A stretch of 8,772 nucleotides of DNA from NCBI GenBank assembly GCA_034178815.1, contig JAXFQS010000150.1, positions 1 through 8,772 of the forward strand, read 5' to 3'. The notes under the pieces were generated by a model, which made no database searches, was not told where the DNA came from, and saw only the letters and a program-made list of their open reading frames with translations. This document shows, in pieces, positions 1 to 6,759 of the stretch (position 1 is its first letter; every line of letters begins with the position of its first letter). The DNA comes from JAXFQS01 sp034178815 (GTDB taxonomy: Bacteria; Verrucomicrobiota; Kiritimatiellia; RFP12; DVOR01). The translations under genes and the position numbers were made by a program.

Positions 1-730
1 CGCCCAAAAACTCAAAGTCACCCTCCCCCAACTACAAGTCATCCAGTCGCAACTCAAAGAACTCAACCCCACGCCAGGCTACTCATTCGCCCCGCCGCGC
101 CAAGCCGAATATGTCACTCCTGAACTCGCCATTCGCCCCAAAGGCGACAAGTTCGAGGTCATTCTCAACAACTCCGACCTCCCCGTCATCCACATCAGCG
201 AGCGCTACCGGCAGATGCTCGCTGACCCCAAACTTACCGCCAAAGACAAAAGCTACATTCGCGAGCGTATCCGCGCCGGACTTGCCCTCATCCAGAACAT
301 CGAACGCCGCCAGCAGACCATCCGTAACATCGCCACCGCCATCGCCAACGCACAGGCCTCCTACTTCAAGGGCGGCGAACTCAAACCATTGACCATGCAG
401 GACATCGCCGATCAAGTAGGCGTCCACGAAACCACGGTCAGCCGAACCGTCAACGGCAAATACGCCAGTACTCCGCGCGGCCTGATGGAACTGCGCAAGT
501 TCTTCCCAAGAGGCTTCGCCGCCACCCAAAATGGCACCATTATCGTGACCGACAAAGTCAGAGACGCACTCAAAGAACTGGTTGACAAAGAAGCCCCAAG
601 CGCCCCACTCTCCGACCAAACCCTGGTCAAACTACTCCAAGACAAAGGCTACACCATCGCCCGACGAACCGTTGCCAAATACCGTGACCAGCTCGGCATC
701 CCCGCCTCCAAAGACCGCAAAAAAATCTGA
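1..730 (+). CDS. rpoN: RNA polymerase sigma-54 factor, C-terminal part (5' end outside window)
   Basis: Sigma-54 directs RNA polymerase to -24/-12 promoters and needs an AAA+ activator to open them. The reading frame is open from the left edge (first whole codon at base 2) to TGA at 728-730, giving 243 codons, roughly the last half of a normal protein of about 480 residues. What is seen: the end of the core-binding region with an LNPTPGYSF stretch (compare LDPRPG in the family), a helix-turn-helix around 386-463 (PLTMQDIADQVGVHETTVSR), and the diagnostic RpoN box ARRTVAKYR at 659-685, which reads the -24 element. The glutamine-rich activator-contact region lies outside the window. An internal ATG at 215 opens the same frame but is not the real start, because sigma-54 homology continues upstream of it. 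pdxJ follows after 18 bases. In many proteobacteria rpoN is followed by hpf and ptsN; that is not the case here. Confidence 0.95.
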   Translation, partial: AQKLKVTLPQLQVIQSQLKELNPTPGYSFAPPRQAEYVTPELAIRPKGDKFEVILNNSDLPVIHISERYRQMLADPKLTAKDKSYIRERIRAGLALIQNIERRQQTIRNIATAIANAQASYFKGGELKPLTMQDIADQVGVHETTVSRTVNGKYASTPRGLMELRKFFPRGFAATQNGTIIVTDKVRDALKELVDKEAPSAPLSDQTLVKLLQDKGYTIARRTVAKYRDQLGIPASKDRKKI

Positions 731-735
731 CCACC

Positions 736-742
736 GGAAGGA
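736..742 (+). promoter_or_regulatory. Shine-Dalgarno site of pdxJ
   Basis: GGAAGGA sits in the 18-base gap after rpoN, 6 bases before the ATG at 749. It is the strongest ribosome binding site in the left half of the window and fixes the pdxJ start. The three genes that follow pdxJ start inside the previous stop codon. Confidence 0.7.
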
Positions 743-748
743 TCCCCT

Positions 749-1462
749 ATGAACCCCATCAAACTAGGCGTCAATATCGACCACGCAGCAACCCTTCGTC
801 AAGCACGAGGCACCACCTACCCCGACTTGACCCGTATGGCACAACTCTGCGAGCAGGCTGGCGCAGATGGCATCACCATCCACCTCCGCGAAGACAGACG
901 CCATATCCAGGATGCTGATGTGACTAACCTCCGCCGCACCATCCGCACAAGACTCAACCTCGAAATGGCCAATGCACCGGACGTCGTCCAAATCGCCCTC
1001 GATACCATTCCCGACGAAATCTGCATGGTTCCCGAACGCCGCCAAGAACTCACCACAGAAGCTGGCTTGGATGCCGCCGGACAGTTCGATGCGCTCCAGC
1101 CAACGGTTCGATCTCTCAAGGAGCAAGGCATACATGTCAGCCTCTTCATAGACCCCGATCCAGACCAAATTCGCGCGGCAGCGAAACTCGGCGCTGAGCA
1201 CATCGAACTCCACACCGGAGCCTACGCCCGGGGCCAGGCAAATGAACTCCAACGCCTCTTTTCCGCCGCCGAACTCGCCTCATCACTAGGTCTCCGCGTC
1301 AATGCCGGACACGGACTCGACTATGAAAATGTCAAGCCCCTTCTCCAGATGCCGGCGCTCGACACCCTAAACATCGGGCACAGCATCATCTGCCGCGCAG
1401 TCGAGGTTGGGCTCGCTCAGGCCGTACGCGAGATGGTCGCCATTCTCCGCCTTTCCGTATGA
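749..1462 (+). CDS. pdxJ: pyridoxine 5'-phosphate synthase PdxJ
   Basis: PdxJ condenses 1-deoxy-D-xylulose 5-phosphate with 3-amino-2-oxopropyl phosphate to give pyridoxine 5'-phosphate, the ring-closing step of DXP-dependent vitamin B6 synthesis in the cytoplasm. The 237-residue length is normal. Family signatures are clear: LGVNIDHAATLRQARGT near the N-terminus, HLREDRRHI at residues 45-53, NLEM with Glu72, HIELHTGAYA with Glu153, and NAGHGL with His188. His45, Arg47, Glu72 and Glu153 fall at or very near the positions of the catalytic and phosphate-binding residues of the E. coli enzyme, so it should be active. The partner pdxA is not in the window. The stop overlaps the start of the TrpR-like gene (ATGA, 4 bases), which implies co-translation. 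Confidence 0.97.
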   Translation: MNPIKLGVNIDHAATLRQARGTTYPDLTRMAQLCEQAGADGITIHLREDRRHIQDADVTNLRRTIRTRLNLEMANAPDVVQIALDTIPDEICMVPERRQELTTEAGLDAAGQFDALQPTVRSLKEQGIHVSLFIDPDPDQIRAAAKLGAEHIELHTGAYARGQANELQRLFSAAELASSLGLRVNAGHGLDYENVKPLLQMPALDTLNIGHSIICRAVEVGLAQAVREMVAILRLSV

Positions 1463-1755
1463 ACCAGACAATCGAATCGGCCCTTCGTGATTTGGCCTCG
1501 GTTATGGCCAAATTGCGCGCCCCAAATGATATCCACGGGCTCTTTTTCGACCTGCTGACCCCAACCGAGCGACAGGCCCTGGCCCTGCGTTGGCTCATCT
1601 GCCAGCGCCTTGTAGAAGGGGTTCCCCAACGAGCAATTGCCCAAGAGTTCCGCGTTAGTCTCTGCAAGATCACCCGTGGCTCAAGTGAACTGCGCCGAGA
1701 TGGCTCAGTCGCGCGCCGTATCCTAGAAGCCAGAAAAGCCCCTCCCCGCACATGA
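1459..1755 (+). CDS. Trp repressor family DNA-binding protein (TrpR-like)
   Basis: This 98-residue protein matches the TrpR superfamily. It has LTPTERQAL at about residues 33-41, a helix-turn-helix around residues 57-78 (QRAIAQEF, then KITRGSSEL), and the hallmark ITRGS at 71-75. When aligned by eye to E. coli TrpR, Thr34, Arg44 and Arg73 line up with Thr44, Arg54 and Arg84, the residues that contact the tryptophan corepressor. This suggests a true ligand-dependent repressor rather than only a YerC-like relative. One residue is missing just before the reader helices relative to E. coli, and the N-terminal arm is shorter. It starts inside the pdxJ stop and ends inside the start of the radical SAM gene (ATGA at both ends), with no good Shine-Dalgarno, so it depends on coupling. 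No trp biosynthesis gene is in view, and the target is unknown. Confidence 0.88.
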   Translation: MNQTIESALRDLASVMAKLRAPNDIHGLFFDLLTPTERQALALRWLICQRLVEGVPQRAIAQEFRVSLCKITRGSSELRRDGSVARRILEARKAPPRT

Positions 1756-3200
1756 AAATAGCCATTTGCTATCCGCCGATGCCCAGCGAATGTGGCGTCC
1801 CGTTGCTCTCGCAGAACCGCCAGTTTCAATGGTTCGCTCAGCCGACTTACATCTACCCTGTAGTGCCTGCCCAGGCGGCGACGATGCTCAAGAATGCCGG
1901 CCATGAAGTCGTTTGGCTTGATGGAATCGCTTCTGAGTGGACCCCCGAGCACTTTGAGCAAGAGCTCGTCCAAACCAAGCCTGACCTCATCTTCGCTGAA
2001 ACTAAGACTCCGGTTGTCAAGCGCCACTGGTCTTGGTTCATCCGCTGCCGCCAACTTTTCCCCAGTGCTCGGCTTGTTATTGCCGGAGACCATGTCACGG
2101 CGCTCCCCGCAGAAACAATGGAATTGGCCCCCGTCGACTATGTACTCACGGGCGGGGACTACGATTTTCTGCTCTGCAACCTAGTACGCCATTTGACCCA
2201 ATCGGAGCCGCTTGAACCGGGAATTTGGCACCGGGAAGGCGGCACAATCGCCAATACGGGCGCCTTCAAACTTGACCACGATTTGGACTCGATTCCCTTT
2301 ATCGACCGGGATCTGACCCAGTGGAGGCTCTATGCCTTCAAAAACGGGAATTTCCGCAAGACGCCGGGCTCCTATCTGATGTCAGGTCGCGATTGTTGGC
2401 ACGGCAGGTGTACCTTCTGCAGTTGGACGACGCTCTACCCGACCTACCGCCGACGCTCTCCTGAACGGGTGGTGGAGGAAATCGGTGAATTGATTGAGCG
2501 CTATGGCATCCGGGAGATTATGGACGATACGGGAAGTCTTCCGACTGGTGCGTGGTTAACCCGTTTCTGCAATTTGATGATTGAGCGGGGCTATAACAAG
2601 CGGGTAGCGCTCGACTGCAACTTGCGTTTTGGCGCCGTCGATGCGAAGACCTACCGTTTGATGAAGCAAGCGGGCTTCCGGCTCGTGCTGTTTGGAGTGG
2701 AGTCGGCGAACCAATCCACGCTGGACCGTCTTTGCAAGGCTTTGACGCTTCAGCAGATTGAGGAGGGGGCAAAATGGGCATCCAAGGCGGGGCTGGATGT
2801 GCATGTGACCATCATGTTCGGCTATCCGTGGGAGACCGAGCAGGATATGGCTCGAACTATCCAACTGGCGCGAAGGCTCTTGCGCAAGGGATATGCCTAC
2901 ACGCTCCAAGTGACGCTCACCGTGCCCTATCCGGGAACGCCGCTCTTCAAGGAACTTGAAGCCAATGGCGGTCTCTTGACCAAGGACTGGGACCACTACG
3001 ATATGAGGATGAATGTGATGCGCGGGGCTGTGCCGGAAGCCTCCGTAAAGGCGGCTATCCGAAAGGTGTATGGTGCGTATCTCCATCCCGAAACCCTGTT
3101 GCGCCGGCTGCTGACGACTCGCCATCCGATGGATGATTTCCGCTTCTACTGGCGCGGGTTTCGCTCGCTTATCGGACACTTGAGGGATTTCAAATCGTGA
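1752..3200 (+). CDS. B12-binding-domain radical SAM protein with CX4CX2C motif
   Basis: This 482-residue protein has the layout of a class B radical SAM enzyme. An N-terminal cobalamin-binding-like domain spans about residues 1-160, with the AGHEVVWLD strand and GDHVTALP, which corresponds to GGPHxTALP in the family. No DxHxxG motif is seen, so cobalamin would bind without the usual histidine ligand, if it binds. The radical SAM barrel starts near 205, with cluster cysteines Cys215, Cys220 and Cys223 in a CX4CX2C arrangement instead of CX3CX2C. Later family signatures are GVESANQSTLDRL, the IMFGYPWETEQD strand and VPYPGTPLF. Relatives carry out methylations or carbon-skeleton changes in lipid, pigment, hopanoid or peptide synthesis; the substrate here cannot be told from sequence. 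Translation is coupled to the TrpR-like gene by a 4-base overlap, and rmuC starts in its stop codon. No RiPP precursor is seen nearby. Confidence 0.9.
   Translation: MKIAICYPPMPSECGVPLLSQNRQFQWFAQPTYIYPVVPAQAATMLKNAGHEVVWLDGIASEWTPEHFEQELVQTKPDLIFAETKTPVVKRHWSWFIRCRQLFPSARLVIAGDHVTALPAETMELAPVDYVLTGGDYDFLLCNLVRHLTQSEPLEPGIWHREGGTIANTGAFKLDHDLDSIPFIDRDLTQWRLYAFKNGNFRKTPGSYLMSGRDCWHGRCTFCSWTTLYPTYRRRSPERVVEEIGELIERYGIREIMDDTGSLPTGAWLTRFCNLMIERGYNKRVALDCNLRFGAVDAKTYRLMKQAGFRLVLFGVESANQSTLDRLCKALTLQQIEEGAKWASKAGLDVHVTIMFGYPWETEQDMARTIQLARRLLRKGYAYTLQVTLTVPYPGTPLFKELEANGGLLTKDWDHYDMRMNVMRGAVPEASVKAAIRKVYGAYLHPETLLRRLLTTRHPMDDFRFYWRGFRSLIGHLRDFKS
3182..3187 (+). promoter_or_regulatory. Shine-Dalgarno-like site for rmuC, start ambiguous
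   Basis: GAGGGA lies inside the 3' end of the radical SAM gene. It is 9 bases from GTG at 3197 and 12 bases from the adjacent in-frame ATG at 3200. The spacing slightly favours GTG, which also makes a 4-base GTGA overlap like the ATGA overlaps at the neighbouring junctions. Either start gives nearly the same protein. Confidence 0.45.
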
Positions 3201-4411
3201 TGTTTATTGTCCTATTGCTTTTGGCAAGCGGGCTGGTCGCGTCGCTTGTATGGGGTTTCAATCTTTCCTCCCGACTCGTTGCAACCACTGCCGAGAAAGC
3301 CGTATTGGAGGAGCGCCTAACCACGATGCAACAGCGTCTTGCGGACGATACCACCAAGCAGAGGCTGGAACTCGAAAAGATGGCCAATGACCTGCTTGAG
3401 GCGAAGACGGAACAGTTTGCGAAAGTAGCGAAATCCGATTTGTCGCGTCTCCTCGAACCGTTGGGCAAGGAAATCGATTCTTTCCGGAAACTGACGACGG
3501 AGCAACAGCAGAAAGCGGTGCTGCAATACACTCGTTTCGAAGAGCAACTGAAGTTAATGGTCTTGACGGGGCAAACAATCGGGCATCAGGCGGAAACCCT
3601 TGCCGAGGCACTCAAGACCAAGAGCAAAACCCAGGGGCGTTGGGGCGAGATTGTTTTGGAGCGGCTTCTTGAACTCTCCGGTTTGACGAAAGGGGTTGGC
3701 TTCGAGATGGAGGTGGAGCTGCAAGACCGGAAAGGGAATAAAATCACGAGGGAAGACGATAACCGGAAACTGCGTCCGGACGCGGTCGTCTATCTCCCCG
3801 AAGAGAAGTGTATCGTTATCGATGCGAAGGTCTCCTTGACGGCTTATGTCAACGCCATTGAACAAAACGATCCAGCTCTTCTCAAAGCGCATGTTGCGTC
3901 TGTCAAGAAACACATTGACGAGTTGTCCGAGAAGCACTACGAACGCGCCGTCGGCTCGCTCGACTTTGTTCTGATGTTCACGCCAAATGAAGCGGCTTAT
4001 GCCGCCGCCCTTGCTCAGGATTCTTCACTGTGGGAGTATGCCTACCAAAAGAAAGTGCTGCTGGTTGCCCCCTGCACCTTGATGGTCGCCCTTCGGATTG
4101 CCGCCAATCTTCGTACGCTGGAGGTTCGTACCAAATACGCCGACAGGTTGGCAGATGTTGGTGGCAAACTTTACAATAAATTGGCCACATTCGTTGATAC
4201 CTTGTCCTCTGTCCGCAAGCACCTCGAGAACCTCAACACCGCCTTGTCTAAGGCAGAAAGTCAACTCTCCACGGGCCGCGGAAACGCGATTCGGCTGGCT
4301 GACGAGTTGCGCCACCTAGGAGCGGAAACAACAAAAGAACTTTCTCCCGAACTGGTTGATTCCGCCCTGAACGAATTGCCTGACCAAGACGCCCCAGATT
4401 CCCAGCCATGA
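3197..4411 (+). CDS. rmuC: DNA recombination protein RmuC homologue
   Basis: RmuC is a membrane-anchored protein with a restriction-endonuclease-like fold. It limits DNA inversions at short inverted repeats in E. coli, and its exact biochemical action is not settled. The 404-residue protein shows the family order. A membrane anchor covers about residues 1-22 (FIVLLLLASGLVASLVWGF), followed by a charged coiled-coil stretch to about residue 100. The RmuC domain then has GRWGE near 147-151, LRPDAVVYLP near 192-201 and IDAKVSLTAY near 208-217. The Glu, Asp and Asp-x-Lys in these motifs fit a PD-(D/E)xK nuclease core. The C-terminal part LEVRTKYADRLADVGGKLYNK is also typical in style. The start is GTG at 3197 or ATG at 3200. 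The stop overlaps the next start by 4 bases. Confidence 0.93.
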   Translation: MMFIVLLLLASGLVASLVWGFNLSSRLVATTAEKAVLEERLTTMQQRLADDTTKQRLELEKMANDLLEAKTEQFAKVAKSDLSRLLEPLGKEIDSFRKLTTEQQQKAVLQYTRFEEQLKLMVLTGQTIGHQAETLAEALKTKSKTQGRWGEIVLERLLELSGLTKGVGFEMEVELQDRKGNKITREDDNRKLRPDAVVYLPEEKCIVIDAKVSLTAYVNAIEQNDPALLKAHVASVKKHIDELSEKHYERAVGSLDFVLMFTPNEAAYAAALAQDSSLWEYAYQKKVLLVAPCTLMVALRIAANLRTLEVRTKYADRLADVGGKLYNKLATFVDTLSSVRKHLENLNTALSKAESQLSTGRGNAIRLADELRHLGAETTKELSPELVDSALNELPDQDAPDSQP

Positions 4412-4980
4412 TCTACCTCAACTACCCATTCCGCGAATCGGATGTGCGCCGCCTGCGCATCGGCGACGCGGTTGCCATCAGCGGCAGCCTCTGCACTGGT
4501 CGCGACCGCCTCCACCAGCACCTCCACGAAGGCGGAAAATTGCCTTTATCCCTGCGCGATGGCGCACTCTACCACTGTGGGCCCGTGTCCGTCAGGCAAG
4601 GCGGAGAATGGAAAATCGTCGCGGCGGGGCCAACCACCTCCTCCCGCGAAGAGCCCTACGAAGCCGATGTGATTGCCCGCGAAGGAATCCGCGTTCTGCT
4701 GGGCAAAGGCGGCATGGGAAGCCGAACCCTTGCGGCCTGCCAAAAGTACGGTTGCGTCTACCTCCAGACAACGGGAGGAGCCGCCGCCTTACTGGCAGAC
4801 TGCATCGTTCGCGTGCGGAATGTCCACTTTCTCGAAGCCTTCGGCCCGGCCGAGGCCATGTGGGAACTTGAGGTCAAAGACTTGCCCGCCATCGTCGGGA
4901 TGGATACCCACGGCAACACCCTTTTCGGGCAGGTTCGTGAACGCTCGACTGCCCGCCTTCAGCAACTTTTAGGAGAATAG
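4408..4980 (+). CDS. class I fumarase / L(+)-tartrate dehydratase beta subunit, without alpha partner
   Basis: Iron-sulphur hydro-lyases of this class interconvert fumarate and malate, or dehydrate tartrate. The alpha part holds the [4Fe-4S] cluster and the beta part supplies substrate-binding residues. The 190-residue length is normal for a separate beta subunit. Seen motifs: TGRDRLH with Arg32, GPTTSSREEPY with Thr76 and Arg80, GKGGMG with Lys100, and GCVYLQTTGGAAALLA. These residues match by motif and spacing the beta-domain Arg, Thr, Arg and Lys of class I fumarase structures (the Thr-Arg-Lys spacing of 4 and 20 is kept), so it looks functional. No alpha subunit lies within the window, where it would normally be immediately upstream. 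Fumarase and tartrate dehydratase cannot be told apart from this part alone. It starts in the rmuC stop with no Shine-Dalgarno, and panC follows after 5 bases. Confidence 0.9.
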   Translation: MIYLNYPFRESDVRRLRIGDAVAISGSLCTGRDRLHQHLHEGGKLPLSLRDGALYHCGPVSVRQGGEWKIVAAGPTTSSREEPYEADVIAREGIRVLLGKGGMGSRTLAACQKYGCVYLQTTGGAAALLADCIVRVRNVHFLEAFGPAEAMWELEVKDLPAIVGMDTHGNTLFGQVRERSTARLQQLLGE

Positions 4981-4985
4981 ACTCA

Positions 4986-5831
4986 ATGGAAATATTCCGC
5001 GAACCCCAGGTGCTCCAACACTTCGCCCTCGCCCAAAGAGCGGCTGGTAAGACCATCGGTCTCATTCCAACTATGGGCTTCCTCCATGAAGGACACCTCT
5101 CCCTGATTAGGGAAGCAAGAAAACGTGCCGATATCGTCATCGTCTCCATCTTCGTGAACCCCATCCAATTCGCCCCGAACGAAGACTTCGCCAGTTATCC
5201 CCGCGACGAAATCCGCGACCTCGAACTCTGCCGTCAGGAAGGCGCCGATGCAGTCTTCCTCCCTACTCCTGAGACGATGTACGCCCCTGACGCCTCCATC
5301 ACTATCTGCGAAAATACCCTTTCAAGATCCCTCTGCGGAATCCGCCGCCCAACCCACTTCCAGGGCGTCTGCACAGTCGTCGCCAAACTCTTTAACCTCG
5401 CCAGTCCCACCCTCGCCGTCTTCGGACAGAAGGACTTCCAGCAGGCCGCAATCATCAAACGAATGGTGAGAGACCTCAACTTCCCTGTCGAAATCCTCGT
5501 GGCCCCCATCGTGCGTGAAGGAGACGGCTTAGCCAAGTCCTCTCGCAATGTCTACCTCAACCAGCAGGAACGCCAGAATGCCCTCGGACTAAGCCGGGCC
5601 CTTGCTCTCGCCCAAGCTATGGTGGATAGTGGTGAACGCGAAGTTCCCATTCTTCGGAACGCCTTGAGCAGACTGCTTAAAGAACATCACCTCCAGCCCG
5701 ACTACATTGAGTTCGTCGATGAAGACTCCTTGCAACCCAAACAGACCATCGATGCCCAAACCCATGTGGTGCTCGCGGCATTCTGCGGGAAAACACGATT
5801 GATTGATAATGCCGCATTGACTGTTCACTAA
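4986..5831 (+). CDS. panC: pantothenate synthetase PanC
   Basis: PanC joins pantoate and beta-alanine with ATP, through a pantoyl-adenylate, to make pantothenate, the precursor of coenzyme A. The 281-residue length is typical. The sequence shows PTMGFLHEGHLSLI with the HxGH adenylylation motif at residues 34-37, VSIFVNPIQFAPNEDF, the YPRD stretch, FGQKDFQQ at 146-153, and the KSSRNVYL lid motif at 184-191 (KMSKS-like). All catalytic motifs are present. AGGAG at 4971-4975, inside the end of the upstream gene, is 10 bases before the ATG. The usual partners panB and panD are not in the window. The gene sits between an orphan hydro-lyase subunit and a redox module, so the locus is not a pantothenate operon. 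Confidence 0.97.
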   Translation: MEIFREPQVLQHFALAQRAAGKTIGLIPTMGFLHEGHLSLIREARKRADIVIVSIFVNPIQFAPNEDFASYPRDEIRDLELCRQEGADAVFLPTPETMYAPDASITICENTLSRSLCGIRRPTHFQGVCTVVAKLFNLASPTLAVFGQKDFQQAAIIKRMVRDLNFPVEILVAPIVREGDGLAKSSRNVYLNQQERQNALGLSRALALAQAMVDSGEREVPILRNALSRLLKEHHLQPDYIEFVDEDSLQPKQTIDAQTHVVLAAFCGKTRLIDNAALTVH

Positions 5832-5845
5832 CGGAGAAATAACCT

Positions 5846-6736
5846 ATGCTCAACAGAAGAGAATTCATTGCCACAGTCTCCGCAGCAGGTGCAACTTCGC
5901 TTGGCATCGCCGATGATACGAATGGCGAGATATCCGAAGTAGTGGCCGTCCGCAACGGCACTCCTGTCGAAATGTTTCGCAAGGGCATTGCCCGCCTCGG
6001 AGGAATGAAAGCATTCGTCAAGCCTGGGCAACGCGTTGTTGTCAAACCCAATGCAGCCTGGGACAGGACACCTGAAGAAGCCGCCAATACCAACCCCGAC
6101 TTGGTCGGAGAGATTGTTCGACAAGCCCTTGAAGCCGGTGCTGCGCAGGTGCTTGTCTTCGACCATACCTGCAACTCCGAGCGCAATGCCTATGCCCGAA
6201 GCGGTATCGAAGCCGCCGTCAAGGTTGCCGGAGGAAAGATGATTTCAGGCGCAGATGAGGCGGACTATGTCGAAAGGGACTGCTCAAAAGCCATTCGCCT
6301 CAAGCACGCCAAAATCCACAAAGCTATCCTAGAAGCGGATGTCTTCATTAATGTCCCAGTCCTGAAAAACCACGGGGGAACGAAAATGACTTCTGCCATG
6401 AAAAACTCTATGGGGTGGATTTGGGATCGGCAGTATATGCACAAGAACGACTTGCCGCAATGCATCGCTGACTTGATCCTTTACCGCAAGCCGGACCTCA
6501 ATGTCGTCGACGCCTACCGTATTATGATATCCAACGGCCCCCGTGGCATCAGCAAGGCAGATGTCCGGATGCCAAAGTACCAGCTTCTTTCCAAGGACAT
6601 TGTGGCCATCGACGCGCAAGCGCTGAAGCTGCTACGCTACAAGCCCGAGGACATTCACTATCTGCAGAAGGGCGAGCGTCTCGGACTTGGCAATGCAAAC
6701 GAAAGTAAGATTCGCGTGACTCGCATTGACGCCTAA
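5846..6736 (+). CDS. DUF362 domain protein with twin-arginine leader
   Basis: This 296-residue protein opens with NRREFIATVSAAGATSLG, a twin-arginine type leader (Arg4-Arg5, Phe7), so it is probably exported folded and may carry a cofactor. The mature part is a DUF362 domain: GQRVVVKPNAAWD near 65-77, a Rossmann-like AAQVLVFDHTC segment, and NVPVLKNHGGTKMTSAMKN near 170-188, the most conserved block of the family. DUF362 proteins often carry their own two-cluster ferredoxin domain. This one has only three scattered cysteines and no CxxCxxC, so clusters would have to come from another protein. The next gene, 23 bases on, encodes a polyferredoxin and is the obvious partner (inference). The leader lacks a clear AxA cleavage site, so it might stay anchored. 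GGAG at 5833-5836 is 9 bases before the ATG. The biochemical function is unknown. Confidence 0.85.
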   Translation: MLNRREFIATVSAAGATSLGIADDTNGEISEVVAVRNGTPVEMFRKGIARLGGMKAFVKPGQRVVVKPNAAWDRTPEEAANTNPDLVGEIVRQALEAGAAQVLVFDHTCNSERNAYARSGIEAAVKVAGGKMISGADEADYVERDCSKAIRLKHAKIHKAILEADVFINVPVLKNHGGTKMTSAMKNSMGWIWDRQYMHKNDLPQCIADLILYRKPDLNVVDAYRIMISNGPRGISKADVRMPKYQLLSKDIVAIDAQALKLLRYKPEDIHYLQKGERLGLGNANESKIRVTRIDA

Positions 6737-6759
6737 CCCAACTGGAGACAACCGCATTT

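Noticed and set aside
83..619. Minus-strand open frame of 178 codons opposite rpoN
   Set aside because: The + strand carries the RpoN box and helix-turn-helix in frame; the antisense product is Gly/Val/Asp-rich with no family signature.
1386..2093. Long open frame on the minus strand (235 codons)
   Set aside because: It lies opposite the end of pdxJ, the TrpR-like gene and the start of the radical SAM gene, which have clear family motifs on the + strand. Its product is arginine/serine-rich with no recognisable domain.
2225..2241. TTGGCAC followed at the right distance by GC, resembling a sigma-54 -24/-12 promoter, attractive because rpoN is in the window
   Set aside because: It lies inside the radical SAM coding sequence, the -12 part is AGGC rather than TTGC, and no gene start follows nearby. 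Other TGGCAC strings (for example at 2397) lack the GC at -12.
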